A stretch of DNA of 38,786 nucleotides from DATCDR01 sp036510575. GTDB lineage: Bacteria > Actinomycetota > Acidimicrobiia > Acidimicrobiales > Bog-793. Where the stretch lies: positions 1 through 38,786 of the forward strand of contig DATCDR010000098.1 in assembly GCA_036510575.1 (NCBI GenBank), written 5' to 3'. The translations under genes were made by a program, and so were the position numbers. This document shows positions 17,809 to 26,503 of the stretch, piece after piece; position 1 is the first letter of the stretch; the number at the start of each line of letters is the position of its first letter. Under the pieces are notes generated by a model. The model saw nothing but the letters and a program-made list of their open reading frames with translations, did not search any database and had not been told where the DNA came from.

Positions 17809-20673
17809 GTGAATAGGCATAGAGTCCACCGCGCCAGTGTTGGACTTCCTCGACGCTGGTTGCAAAAGAGATGGCGCGTCGCAGTGCTCGTGGCCATGTC
17901 AGCCCTCTCCTTCGCGGTCGTGGGTTCGAGCATGGTCTCGATCGCCGGCGCGGCCACCGTCAACGTGACGTCGTTCACTATCTCCTCTTCGACGCCGGTG
18001 TACGGCGCGACAAACACCTACAGCGTGACGCTCGTCGTGCCGATGACCGATCCGGCGCCAACTGGGACGGTGACTGTCACCGATCCAACGCCGAGAACCT
18101 GCTCCATCACGACGTTTACGCCGAGCGGTGACGGCGTGACCTATACGGGGAGCTGCGCAATCGCCGCCGAGGATACGGTCGGGACCGTCAGCGCCTCCTT
18201 CGCGGGCGACACGAACTACAACCCGGCCTCCTCGTCGAACAGCGTCACCATCGGCAAGGCCAACCAGAGCAACCTGACGGTCACCTCGACGTCGGTCAAC
18301 TACAACGCCACCGCCACGACCCTCCCTCTTGTAACAAGCGGCGGACTCGGCGCCGGGGCTGTCACGTACGCGTTCACGGCGGGCACGGCAGGTTGCTCGG
18401 TGACGGGTACTACGTTGAGCGCGACAAGCGCCGGGACCTGTACCGTCACGGCCACCAAGGCTGCCGACACCGACTACAACGCGGTCTCATCGGTGGCGAC
18501 GACGGTCACGGTCGCCACGATCGCGCAGGCTGCCCTGGTGGTCTCTTCGATCGCGGTCAACTACGACCCAACCGCCACGACCCTCCCCTTAACGACGACC
18601 GGAGGATCTGGTACCGGGGCTATCACGTTCGTGGGCACAGCTGGCACCGCTGGTTGCTCGGTCTCTGGCACGACGTTGAGCGCGACGAGCGCGGGGACCT
18701 GCACCGTTACCGCCACCAAGGCCGCGAGCACCGACTACAGCGCGATCTCCTCGGTGGCGACGACGGTCACGGTCAACCCGATCGCGCAGGCGGCACTGAC
18801 GGTCACCTCGACCGCTGGTACCTACAACACACCCCTCACCCTCGCCACGACCGGCGGGTCCGGTAGTGGGGCTCTCACCTACGCAGTCACCGCGGGAACG
18901 GCAGGTTGCTCGATCACGAGTGGTGTGTTGATCGCGGCCAGGGCCGGAACCTGCACCGTTACCGCCACTTTGGCCGCGAGCACCGACTACACCGCGATCT
19001 CCTCAGCGGCGACGACGATCACCATCGCCGAGATCGCCCAGGCGCCGCTCACGATCACCTCGACGTCGGGCACGATCAACACCGCTTTAGCCCTTGGGGC
19101 GACGGGCGGATCCGACGGTGGGGCGATCACCTACGTGCTGAACGCCGCGGGCACTGCAAATTGTTCGATCTCGAGCGGCGTCTTGTCGGCGTCTACTGCG
19201 GGCACCTGCACGGTCACGGCAACCATGGCAGGGAACGCCGACTACAACGCGGTCTCGTCACCGCAGACGACGATCACCATCGCCAAGACCAATCAGGCGG
19301 TGCTTTCGATCACGTCGACGTCTGGCGTCTATAACTCTTCGCTCACGCTTACTTCGAGCGGAGGATCCGACGGTGGTGCGGTCACCTACTCGCTCAGCTC
19401 GGCTGGCACGGCAGATTGTTCGATCACGAACGGCGTGTTGATCGCGACGAGTGCAGGGACGTGCAGCGTCGTCGCCACCATGGCGGGGAACAACAACTAC
19501 AACGCGGTCTCGTCATCGACGACGACAATCACGATCTCTAAGACCTCCCAACCTGCCGCGATCTCCGCGGTCGCGGTCGCCCACTTCACAGCACTTAGTG
19601 CCGGCAGCCTCACGCTTCAGGTCGTTGGCACGCCGTCGCCAGTCCTCAGCTTCAAGGGATCCTTGCCCGCAGGTCTACGGCTCACGAACAACGGGAGCGG
19701 CACGGCGACGATCTCCGGCTTCACCGCCCTTTTGGCGCTCGGAACGCACCACCTCACGTTGGTCGCCTCCAATGGAGTCGGCTCGGGCGCCATCCGGTCG
19801 CTCGAGATCGTTGTCGGGTTCGCACCCGTGGTCTTCACCCCGCCCACTGCCACGTTTGTGGCAGGGAGCAAGGATCGCTTCGTCGTGACCAGCGCCGGCT
19901 ACCCGGCGGGTTCGGTCACCGAGTCGGGCACCTTGCCGGCCGGGGTGAGGTTCGCGCAAAGCGGAAATGGGACGGCGACGTTGGCAGGTGTCCCGAGCGT
20001 TACCGATCGCGGGAGCTATGACTTCTCAATAATCGCGAAGAATGTGTTCGGGACCCGCTCCCAGGCGTTCACGTTGGTCGTGGGTGCGGTTCCGGCGTTT
20101 AGCTCCCCTGGCTACGCGAGCTTCAAGATTGGGACGCCGACCGTCTTTCGAGTCGCTGCTGGCGGGTCGCCACTGCCGACCATCACCGAGGCAGGGACTT
20201 TGCCCGTTGGCATGCGATTTGTCGGAGGGCGCGGAGCGGGCACGCTGTCGGGTACACCAGCAAAGGGCTCGAGTGGCACGTATCGGATCACTTTCACAGC
20301 TGGCAGGGGCTCTAATTTCCGTGCGACCCAGACATTCACGTTGGTAGTTGCCGCAACTCCGAGTGTCAGCCATCCGACCGTCACCCACCCGACGGTCGGT
20401 CAGCCAACCTTTAGCTCAGCCGATAAGACAACCTTCGTGGTTGGTGACGCGACCGTCTTCGTCGTGGCCGCGAAGGGCAAGCCGTTGCCGAGCGTCACCG
20501 AGCGAGGGACTCTGCCGGTGGGCGTGAGCTTCCAGGGAGGTTCGGGGACGGGAATACTCTCTGGCACCCCGGCGAAGGGCACGAGCGGCGTGTATCGAGT
20601 CACGCTCACGGCGGGCAAGGGATCTGCCTCCAGCGCGAGCGAGACGTTCACCCTCACTATCTCCAGCACCTGA
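17809..20673 (+). CDS. Large secreted Ig-like repeat protein
   Basis: A secreted protein of 954 residues. A basic lead (RRWLQKRWR) and hydrophobic stretch (VAVLVAMSALSFAVVG) end at AGAA near residue 49, a likely signal peptidase site. Then come one Ig-like domain (about 50-150), five tandem Ser/Thr-rich units of about 86 residues (152-580), each with a Cys pair in AGCS or similar and GTCTV, and four units (581-954) of the putative-Ig (He_PIG) type with SGTLPAGV and LSGTPAKG motifs. An HPTVTHPTVGQPTF linker lies before the last unit. There is no LPXTG motif or C-terminal anchor. The GTG start has GGAGG 9 nt upstream. Likely surface adhesion or matrix role, by analogy only. Confidence 0.88.
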   Translation: MNRHRVHRASVGLPRRWLQKRWRVAVLVAMSALSFAVVGSSMVSIAGAATVNVTSFTISSSTPVYGATNTYSVTLVVPMTDPAPTGTVTVTDPTPRTCSITTFTPSGDGVTYTGSCAIAAEDTVGTVSASFAGDTNYNPASSSNSVTIGKANQSNLTVTSTSVNYNATATTLPLVTSGGLGAGAVTYAFTAGTAGCSVTGTTLSATSAGTCTVTATKAADTDYNAVSSVATTVTVATIAQAALVVSSIAVNYDPTATTLPLTTTGGSGTGAITFVGTAGTAGCSVSGTTLSATSAGTCTVTATKAASTDYSAISSVATTVTVNPIAQAALTVTSTAGTYNTPLTLATTGGSGSGALTYAVTAGTAGCSITSGVLIAARAGTCTVTATLAASTDYTAISSAATTITIAEIAQAPLTITSTSGTINTALALGATGGSDGGAITYVLNAAGTANCSISSGVLSASTAGTCTVTATMAGNADYNAVSSPQTTITIAKTNQAVLSITSTSGVYNSSLTLTSSGGSDGGAVTYSLSSAGTADCSITNGVLIATSAGTCSVVATMAGNNNYNAVSSSTTTITISKTSQPAAISAVAVAHFTALSAGSLTLQVVGTPSPVLSFKGSLPAGLRLTNNGSGTATISGFTALLALGTHHLTLVASNGVGSGAIRSLEIVVGFAPVVFTPPTATFVAGSKDRFVVTSAGYPAGSVTESGTLPAGVRFAQSGNGTATLAGVPSVTDRGSYDFSIIAKNVFGTRSQAFTLVVGAVPAFSSPGYASFKIGTPTVFRVAAGGSPLPTITEAGTLPVGMRFVGGRGAGTLSGTPAKGSSGTYRITFTAGRGSNFRATQTFTLVVAATPSVSHPTVTHPTVGQPTFSSADKTTFVVGDATVFVVAAKGKPLPSVTERGTLPVGVSFQGGSGTGILSGTPAKGTSGVYRVTLTAGKGSASSASETFTLTISST
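18262..19548 (+). repeat. Five tandem coding repeats of about 260 bp
   Basis: The region encodes five consecutive units of about 86 residues within the Ig-like protein, each starting near an (N)Q-(A/S)-x-L-x-(V/I) motif and ending in TTxT(V/I). The first three units are closest to each other at DNA level around GGGACCTG(T/C)ACCGT, and the last two share GGATCCGACGGTGG. Such repeats are prone to copy-number change by recombination. Confidence 0.85.
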
Positions 20674-20689
20674 GCTCCCGCTTTGCCGA

Positions 20690-20703
20690 GGTACTGCAGT
20701 ACC
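20690..20703. promoter_or_regulatory. Perfect 14-bp palindrome, possible operator
   Basis: GGTACTGCAGTACC is its own reverse complement. It lies 17 bp after the Ig-like gene and about 105 bp before the luciferase-like gene. The size suits a dimeric regulator such as a TetR or MarR protein, but no regulator gene is adjacent. The role is an inference. Confidence 0.4.
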
Positions 20704-20796
20704 AGCTCTTCGAACGGTCTGCGTCGGAACTTGGGGTGGCCGAGCTGGCAGAGCGGGACAACTCAACTCTGGCATGCGCATCGCCCGCCTCGCTCG

Positions 20797-20802
20797 TAGG
20801 CT
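20797..20802 (+). promoter_or_regulatory. -10 box for a leaderless transcript
   Basis: TAGGCT lies exactly 6 nt before the ATG of the luciferase-like gene, which has no Shine-Dalgarno sequence. No good -35 is visible. The same hexamer at the same distance precedes the gene starting at 30483 on the minus strand. Confidence 0.5.
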
Positions 20803-20808
20803 CGATGT

Positions 20809-21618
20809 ATGCGCCACGGGCTGTATTTTCTTCCCGCTGGCGAGCTGAGTGACCCAAGGACGCTAATTGAGCTTGGCATCGCTGCAGAAGAGCACGGCTG
20901 GGACGGCTTCTTCCTCTGGGACCACATCCTTCGTCCAACCGGCCAGCCGCAGGATCTCGCCGATGTCTGGGTCGCGCTCTCGGCTGTCGCGACGGTGACG
21001 TCACGGATTCGCCTCGGTCCGATGGTCACGCCTACCGCTCGCCGTCGTCCACAGATCCTCGCCCGCCAGGCGATCACACTTGATCATCTCTCGCTCGGTC
21101 GCCTCATCGTCGGCCTTGGTCTCGGGGTTGACACCAGTGGCGAGCTCTCCAAGTTCGGCGAGGTCACCGATCCGATCGCTCGCGGCGACGCGCTCGATGA
21201 GGCCGCTGAACTGCTCGCGAACTGGTGGGGCGGCGAGCGCGCAACCATCCACAGCAGTCGCTATCGAATCGACGACGTTGAGCTCTTGCCGAGGCCGCTG
21301 CAGCGTCCGCGGATCCCTATGTGGTTTGCTGCCCGGGGAAATGCAGCTCGGCCGGTGCGTCGTGCTGCGCGCTACGACGGCGTGTTCGCCATCGAAATCG
21401 ATCGCGATGGTCTCCGCAGAGTGGTCCGGATCGTCGCCGAAGCGCGGGGGCACCTCGACGGCTTCGACGTGGCCGTGCACGCGACCCAAGGCGAAGACCT
21501 GTCAGCTTGGGAGGCCGACGGCGCGACCTGGGCGATGTGGTCCTTTCCGCCCGGTGAGAGCTCGAGAGGTGTCAGAGCGCGTATCGAGGCGGGACCCTCG
21601 ATGCATGGACCGACGTGA
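20809..21618 (+). CDS. Luciferase-like (LLM class) F420-dependent oxidoreductase
   Basis: A flavin/F420-dependent oxidoreductase with the luciferase-like TIM barrel, 269 residues. Family marks are GLYFLPAGELSDPRTLIELG at the start, EEHGWDGFFLWDHI, TSRIRLGPMVTPTARRRPQ and ARQAITLDHLSLGRLIVGLG. In the C-terminal half RPLQRPRIPMWFAARG is the usual cofactor-site strand. Actinobacterial members use coenzyme F420, which fits the two PPOX-class proteins in the window. The protein is a little short and its C-terminal helix is reduced compared with 300-plus residue members. The start directly follows a -10-like box, so it may be leaderless. The substrate is unknown. Confidence 0.9.
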   Translation: MRHGLYFLPAGELSDPRTLIELGIAAEEHGWDGFFLWDHILRPTGQPQDLADVWVALSAVATVTSRIRLGPMVTPTARRRPQILARQAITLDHLSLGRLIVGLGLGVDTSGELSKFGEVTDPIARGDALDEAAELLANWWGGERATIHSSRYRIDDVELLPRPLQRPRIPMWFAARGNAARPVRRAARYDGVFAIEIDRDGLRRVVRIVAEARGHLDGFDVAVHATQGEDLSAWEADGATWAMWSFPPGESSRGVRARIEAGPSMHGPT

Positions 21619-21692
21619 TCTGCTCAACACCGAGTCGGTCGAAGTCCTGCTCGATGAGCAACTCGTTGGTCACCGACGCTTCGTCGGATTGA

Positions 21693-22247
21693 ATGGCGTC
21701 CATGCCCAACTTCGACGGAGCCGCATACCAGGCCAGGATCGACGCCTTAGCCGAGACAGGTGTCAACGTCCACGGTGAGGCAACGCTGGTCCGAGCCTTG
21801 AACCCTGCGTCGGTACTTGACGCTGGCTGCGGGACGGGGCGTGTCGCCATCGAACTCGCTCGCCACGGCATCGACACCGTAGGCGTCGATGTTGACGCCT
21901 CGATGATCGCTGAGGCCAGGCGCCGCGCTCCTGAATTGGAGTGGATCGAGTCGGACCTCGCAGCCCTGGCGCTCGGCCGTAGCTTTGACGTAGTGGTTCT
22001 TGCTGGCAACGTGCCCCTCTTCTGCCCAGTCGAAACGCGTGCGTCGCTCGTTCGAGCGTGCGCTTCGCATTTGCTCCCTGGCGGTGTGATAGTCGCCGGC
22101 TTCCAACTTCAGCGAGGCTACGAATTGAGCGAGTACGACTCCGCCTGTGACGCGGCTGGCCTCTCGCTTCGAGAGCGCTTTGCCACGTGGGATCATGAGC
22201 GATTCCGAGCGGGCTCCGTCTACGCGGTCTCGGTGCATGTGCGTTGA
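21693..22247 (+). CDS. Class I SAM-dependent methyltransferase
   Basis: A small methyltransferase of 184 residues. Motif I is VLDAGCGTGRVAIELA (residues 41-56), the acidic ribose-binding residue is Asp66 in VGVDVDASMI, and motif II follows in WIESDLAAL. The substrate-facing region is short (VVVLAGNVPLFCP), as in small-molecule methyltransferases of the ubiE-like branch. Starts at ATG 21693 or ATG 21702 are both possible, and neither has a clear ribosome site. It follows the luciferase-like gene by 74 bp on the same strand and may share its transcript. The methyl acceptor cannot be inferred. Confidence 0.87.
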   Translation: MASMPNFDGAAYQARIDALAETGVNVHGEATLVRALNPASVLDAGCGTGRVAIELARHGIDTVGVDVDASMIAEARRRAPELEWIESDLAALALGRSFDVVVLAGNVPLFCPVETRASLVRACASHLLPGGVIVAGFQLQRGYELSEYDSACDAAGLSLRERFATWDHERFRAGSVYAVSVHVR

Positions 22248-22470
22248 GCCGGCGCTCCGTCGACCGCCGCGGAGCATCGGCTCGGAACGTGTCAGCTGGA
22301 TGCATCCATCCGGCTAGTGAACCTTCTACGTCGTCGCGGCCGAGGCCATAGCCAACAAATGGAACCGAGCGGTTGGTCGCGACGCGGCGCTCCGCGTTGG
22401 CGACATACGGGTCGGGAACGCCGCAGCCTGGTCTGACAGACTTGTGTCTCGTCTCGAAGGGAGCATCTCG

Positions 22471-23343
22471 ATGCCATTTCGCAGAGGTAACGCAAGTCCA
22501 GGTGGATCGGGCCAACCAGTCTCCGCGGGCGGAGATCCGGCATCGACGCCACTGCCGCTCGCGGCCGCACAGCGGGTTGAACGTCTGGCCTCGACGGAGT
22601 CCCAGGGAGCCTTCACCTCGGATCTCTCGGTCGACGAGCACCTGCTGGTCACACAATCTGGCTTCGAGCCGGTTGGCTATGTGATGGGTACATCGATCTA
22701 CCACGTCGGCATACAGGTTGCTGCGTGGAATCAGTCCCAGGAGCTGCAGACACTCACGCAGGCGATGTACAACGCCAGGGAGTTGGCGATCGAGCGGATG
22801 AAGATGGAAGCAGATGCCCTCCACGCTGACGGCATCGTCGGCGTCGACCTGCGGATTCAGATGTATGCGTGGGGCCAGGACGTGCTCGAGTTCGTCGCCC
22901 AGGGAACCGCCGTCAGGTCCATGACCGAGCCCGGCTCGGCGAAGCTCTCAGACGGAAGTCCGTTTACGTCTGATCTCTCCGGGCAGGACTTCTTTACGCT
23001 CATCCAGGGAGGCCACTTCCCAGTAGCGTTTGTGCTCGGGAACTGCGTGTACCACGTTGCCCACCAGTCGGCGATGCAGGCGCTGCGTCAGAGCGGCCAA
23101 AATCAGGAGATCGCGCAGTTCACCGAGGCGGTGTACACCGCGCGCGAGCTCGCCATGACACGGATGCAGGCCGAAGCCGACGAATACGGCGCCCATAGCA
23201 TCGTCGGTGTCCGAGCCGTGGTCGCCAATCATGTCTGGGGCGAGCACGCGACGGAGTTCCTGGCCCTTGGCACTGCCGTTCGCCGCGTTGGCGAGACGGT
23301 TCCGTCGGTTCCGGTGTCGCTGACCCTTCCGCTTACTACCTAG
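22471..23343 (+). CDS. Tandem YbjQ-type (UPF0145) heavy-metal-binding-domain protein
   Basis: A protein of 290 residues with two copies of the YbjQ domain. A disordered Gly/Ser/Pro-rich lead (1-45) is followed by domain 1 (about 48-151) and domain 2 (about 166-272). Both show the same order of marks: FTSDLS, then PVGYVMGTSIYHV or PVAFVLGNCVYHV, then an Ala-rich helix with YNARELAIERMKMEAD or YTARELAMTRMQAEAD, then GIVGVDL or SIVGVRA, and an end EF(V/L)A(Q/L)GTAVR. Single-domain YbjQ proteins form pentamers; the role in the cell is not known. The start ATG has AAGGGAG 8 nt upstream, while an in-frame GTG at 22444 lacks one. The 223 bp before the gene contain no feature I can support. Confidence 0.88.
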   Translation: MPFRRGNASPGGSGQPVSAGGDPASTPLPLAAAQRVERLASTESQGAFTSDLSVDEHLLVTQSGFEPVGYVMGTSIYHVGIQVAAWNQSQELQTLTQAMYNARELAIERMKMEADALHADGIVGVDLRIQMYAWGQDVLEFVAQGTAVRSMTEPGSAKLSDGSPFTSDLSGQDFFTLIQGGHFPVAFVLGNCVYHVAHQSAMQALRQSGQNQEIAQFTEAVYTARELAMTRMQAEADEYGAHSIVGVRAVVANHVWGEHATEFLALGTAVRRVGETVPSVPVSLTLPLTT

Positions 23344-23523
23344 GGATCTCCTCGGTGTTGACCACTGCGGTTCAGGCGCTTCGATCAGGCGTGGCGACTG
23401 GTCCGTGGCAGTAGGTTCACCGTGGCTGTTCCGTAGGTAGGTCCCTCTTCGGGTGTCTACGGCCGCCACCGCGTGCTTGGTCATTTGGTCGGGGCGCGAA
23501 CTACCGGCAAGAAGGAGGCGCAG

Positions 23524-24306
23524 ATGCGCGTTCGGTTAATGAGACCAGCAACCGTGGCAACCGTGACAATCGTCCTGATTGTTTCCGGAGGAGGTGCTGC
23601 GCTTGGCGTCTCTGCGCTTGTGACGAAAGTTCCGACTTTCGCTCGCGCCTGCATGAGCTCGACGGGTTCACTCGTCCTCGCCTCCGGATCGACGTGCGCG
23701 AAAGGTCTGAGCCAGGTCGAGCTCCCGCTTTCGACGGCGACGAGCGCGAAAGGTGCCACCGGTCCCCGGGGCAAACCAGGTCCGCAGGGCCTCGCGGGCT
23801 CGCCCGGGCCGCAAGGAGTTGCAGGGACACCAGGGGCAGTTGGACTGACAGGGGCCACTGGGCCGGCCGGAGCCTCTGGGACGGGCGTGGCGACCTACAC
23901 CGAGTCGGTCGCCACGCCCGGTGCCTCGATCACGCAGCCGAACACCGTCACGTTGGCGACGATCGGGCCCTTCACCGTCACCGGCGCGTGCTACACGGCT
24001 TCTTCTGGTACGGACGTGACCGCTGTGACCTATTTCTCCACGAGTGAGGACCACGCCTCATATGACGTAATTGGCTACAGCGGTGTTGGCGAGTTCGACG
24101 TGTCGTCGGGGAATATCCAGATCGGCGTCGCGACCACGGGGAGCCTCGGCGCTCCCTCGCAGGTCTCCCACGAGCCGACGTTCTTGCAGTCGCCCGACGG
24201 CAGTGTCGACGCGTACCTCTACGACAGCGCGAGCGTCTATCACGGCTCTGCTGGCGGAGCATCGGCGCCCGCGTGCAACTGGTCTGGTTACTACGTGACC
24301 TACTGA
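23524..24306 (+). CDS. Secreted collagen-like protein
   Basis: A protein of 260 residues with an N-terminal membrane/secretion helix (ATVATVTIVLIVSGGGAALGV, split by usage here) and a short Cys-pair region (ARACMSS to GSTCAKG). From residue 77 to 118 there are 14 uninterrupted Gly-X-Y triplets with many Pro, Gln and Thr (GATGPRGKPGPQGLAGSPGP), which predict a collagen-like triple helix. The C-terminal 140 residues are beta-rich, with a second Cys pair (GACYTAS, PACNWSGYY), and may be the trimerising or binding head. The start ATG has AAGGAGG 5 nt upstream. Bacterial collagen-like proteins are usually surface or spore-coat stalks; this one is short and its role is unknown. Confidence 0.85.
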   Translation: MRVRLMRPATVATVTIVLIVSGGGAALGVSALVTKVPTFARACMSSTGSLVLASGSTCAKGLSQVELPLSTATSAKGATGPRGKPGPQGLAGSPGPQGVAGTPGAVGLTGATGPAGASGTGVATYTESVATPGASITQPNTVTLATIGPFTVTGACYTASSGTDVTAVTYFSTSEDHASYDVIGYSGVGEFDVSSGNIQIGVATTGSLGAPSQVSHEPTFLQSPDGSVDAYLYDSASVYHGSAGGASAPACNWSGYYVTY

Positions 24307-24346
24307 GAGCTCTCGCCGCACGATCTCGGCGCCGAAAGGTTGGCGC

Positions 24347-25090
24347 TCAGCTGGCGGGGATCGCCACCACCTGCGTCTCGGTGAAGGCGAGCAGTCCCTC
24401 GCGACCGAGCTCGCGACCGATGCCGGACTGGTTGAGGCCGCCGAATGGCGTCCGTTCGTCGACAAAGGGTGCGTTGTGGCCGTTGTAGAAGGTGACGCCG
24501 GTGCGAAGCTGCGCGGCGATCGTGCTGCCGTGCCCGACGTCGCTCGACCACTCCGATGAGCACAGTCCGACCAGGTGTCGTTCCTCTGAGCGACGGCGTC
24601 TGTCTCGCTGTCCTAGCCGATGATCGGAAGCGACGGGCCGAATTGCTCGTCGGTGACGATCCCAAGGTTGGGCTGGGTTCAGAACGAGGCTTGGAAGCAG
24701 GTAGTTCTTAGAGGCCCCGAGCGCCCCATCCACATAGGAGCCGAGCTCGATCACCTCTGCGCCAGCGGCACGAGCCTGCTCGACGAGACCGACGACGATC
24801 TCGTTATGCCGCGTCATATTGAGCGGGCCCATCGTCGACTCGCTCGCGAGGCCGGGGCCGACCATGGTGTGCTCGAGCACGGCGCGCACCCATCTACGAC
24901 CTCATCGAAGCGGCTGTTCGGCACGTAAAGGCGCTTTATCGCCATGCAGACCTGGCCGGTGGTCGAAAACGCCCCATCACGAGAACGCATCGTTTGTGCT
25001 GCGTTGGCGATTGCAGGATCTCCAAACTTTGACCGCGTCAAGCCTCACGGATCCGCCGGAGCAAGCACTAGCTTTTGTGGTGCCTTCACC
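24347..25090 (-). pseudogene. Decayed aldehyde dehydrogenase, C-terminal half only
   Basis: Three reading frames on the minus strand together spell the C-terminal half of an NAD-dependent aldehyde dehydrogenase. The catalytic Cys region is TTGQVCMAIKRLYVP (near 24950). Then come STMGPLNMTRHNEIVVGLVE and an EQFGPSLPIIG segment that meets a stop. The end is TPFGGLNQSGIGRELGREGL (24350-24430). At least two frameshifts and a stop separate these pieces, and the N-terminal cofactor half is absent; the bases up to about 25090 are too decayed to place. The boundary at the 5' side is approximate. The intact hydrolase gene at 25208 follows on the other strand. Confidence 0.85.
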
Positions 25091-25207
25091 GCTGTGCCGG
25101 GGGTTCTCGGACCAACCGACCCGGTTAGGAGCCCGGCCGCGAGCTCATCGCAGCTCGGGCCAGACCAACGCCGGAAGTAATCGATGCAAGTAAAGGAGAC
25201 ACCGACA

Positions 25208-25951
25208 GTGCCATTTTACGAGAGAGGCGATGTTCGCATCCGTTACGAAGAAGTTGGCAGTGGCTTTCCGCTTCTGGTTACGCCGGGTGGCGGCCTGAAC
25301 TCGCGAGTCAGCAATTGGCGCACCGCGGTAATCAACGCCATGGAAGCTTTCAAGGACGACTTCCGCTGTATAACGATGGATCAACGTAATGCCATCGGCG
25401 GCGAATCGACTGGTCCCATCGCTGTCGATGATCCGTGGGGTGCGTTTGCAGATGACCAACTGGGGTTGATGGACCACCTCGGCATCGACGAGTTCTTTTT
25501 CATGGGTTACTGCATTGGCGGCTGCTTCGCACTCAAGCTTATGGAGCGCGCGCCTGATCGAATCGTGGCCGGCGTCATTTGCCAGACGGTTGGGCACCGG
25601 CCGGAGAACCCGGATGTTATGTATGACGCCGGTCGGGACTCCTGGGCTCCGGAACTGCTTGCCGAGCGGCCCGAGTTAACCATGGCGACTATCGAGACGT
25701 ATCTGCACAACCTTTACCGACGCAATCCCGACTTCGTGTACAGCGTTTCGCGTGACTTCGTGCGCTCGTGCACTACACCCATGCTGGTTTTGCCGGACGA
25801 TACCCCTGCGCATTCGTACCAGACCTCCGTCGATATCGCGGAGCTGGCCCCGAATGCCACCTCGACGGTGTTCCCCTGGCGAGAGCCGCCCGAGTTGAAG
25901 ACCAGGACAACCAGTGAGGTGCGCACGTTTCTCCGGAGCCACCAGCCTTAG
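25208..25951 (+). CDS. Alpha/beta hydrolase with cysteine at the nucleophile position
   Basis: A protein of 247 residues with the alpha/beta hydrolase fold. The oxyanion segment is LLVTPGGGLNSR, and the nucleophile elbow is GYCIGG, with Cys102 where most members have Ser. An acid candidate is in PDDTPAH near residue 195-200. Near the end, where the catalytic His is expected, the sequence reads FPWREPPE with no histidine. Cys nucleophiles are known in dienelactone hydrolases and polyhydroxyalkanoate synthases, and a wider group of uncharacterised GxCIGG proteins looks closest. The start is taken as GTG 25208, with AAGGAG 9 nt upstream; ATG 25184 is in frame but poorly placed. It may not be a hydrolase in the strict sense. 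Confidence 0.82.
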   Translation: MPFYERGDVRIRYEEVGSGFPLLVTPGGGLNSRVSNWRTAVINAMEAFKDDFRCITMDQRNAIGGESTGPIAVDDPWGAFADDQLGLMDHLGIDEFFFMGYCIGGCFALKLMERAPDRIVAGVICQTVGHRPENPDVMYDAGRDSWAPELLAERPELTMATIETYLHNLYRRNPDFVYSVSRDFVRSCTTPMLVLPDDTPAHSYQTSVDIAELAPNATSTVFPWREPPELKTRTTSEVRTFLRSHQP

Positions 25952-26089
25952 GAAATCGCGGCTCGAAAGATCGGACGGTACCGAACTCGGGACATCGTGA
26001 TGCGAACGGAGGTGGACGCGCGGCCGCGGCGAATCAGTTGTCGCGAGGTACGAGAGCTCGAAGGTGGGCCGCGAGTAGGATCATCCCCG

Positions 26090-26503
26090 GTGCCGTTCGA
26101 GATGACCGATCAAATCAGACGCCATCTGATCGAGGATCGAGTGCTTTGGCTGACGACGGTCTCGCCCACCGGCCGGCCTATTCCCCGACCAATCTGGTTC
26201 TTCTGGGATAGCTCTCACATTCTGATCTATAGCCTCAACACGGCGGTGAGGCTGGCGAATATTCGTACCAATGAAAAGGTGTCCGTTCACTTCAACTCCA
26301 GTGTTGAGGGTGAGGATGCCGTTGAGGTGGCCGGAATTGCAGAGATCGTTGGCTCGTCTCCGCCGCCCTCGGCAAATGAGCTGTACATCGCTAAGTACGG
26401 ACGCGACATCGAAGAGGCGACGGACTTTGATCTGGAATCGGTCGATCGCGATTTCCGCACGCTGATCCGAATCGAGCCCGTTCGTGCCTGGGCTGCTGCC
26501 TGA
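26090..26503 (+). CDS. PPOX-class protein, Rv3369-like
   Basis: A split-barrel protein of 137 residues, probably binding F420 or flavin. Family marks are VLWLTTVSPTGRPIPRPIWF, then WDSSHILIYSLNTAVRLANI, then EKVSVHFNSSVEGEDAVEVAG and RTLIRIEPVRAW at the end, as in the probable F420-dependent Rv3369 family (TIGR03667-like). The reading frame is open back to 25997, but GTG 26090 gives the family length and has TAGGAT 8 nt upstream, a likely -10 box. The segment encoded between 25997 and 26090 does not look like family sequence. It stands alone between a hydrolase and a VOC protein. Confidence 0.82.
   Translation: MPFEMTDQIRRHLIEDRVLWLTTVSPTGRPIPRPIWFFWDSSHILIYSLNTAVRLANIRTNEKVSVHFNSSVEGEDAVEVAGIAEIVGSSPPPSANELYIAKYGRDIEEATDFDLESVDRDFRTLIRIEPVRAWAAA

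Noticed and set aside
18262..19548. Regularly spaced repeats as a possible CRISPR array
   Set aside because: The units are about 260 bp, coding and in frame, not short repeats with unique spacers.
21763..22824. Long open frame of about 350 codons on the minus strand
   Set aside because: It crosses two well-supported plus-strand genes (methyltransferase and YbjQ) and its sequence is Arg-rich without recognisable motifs.
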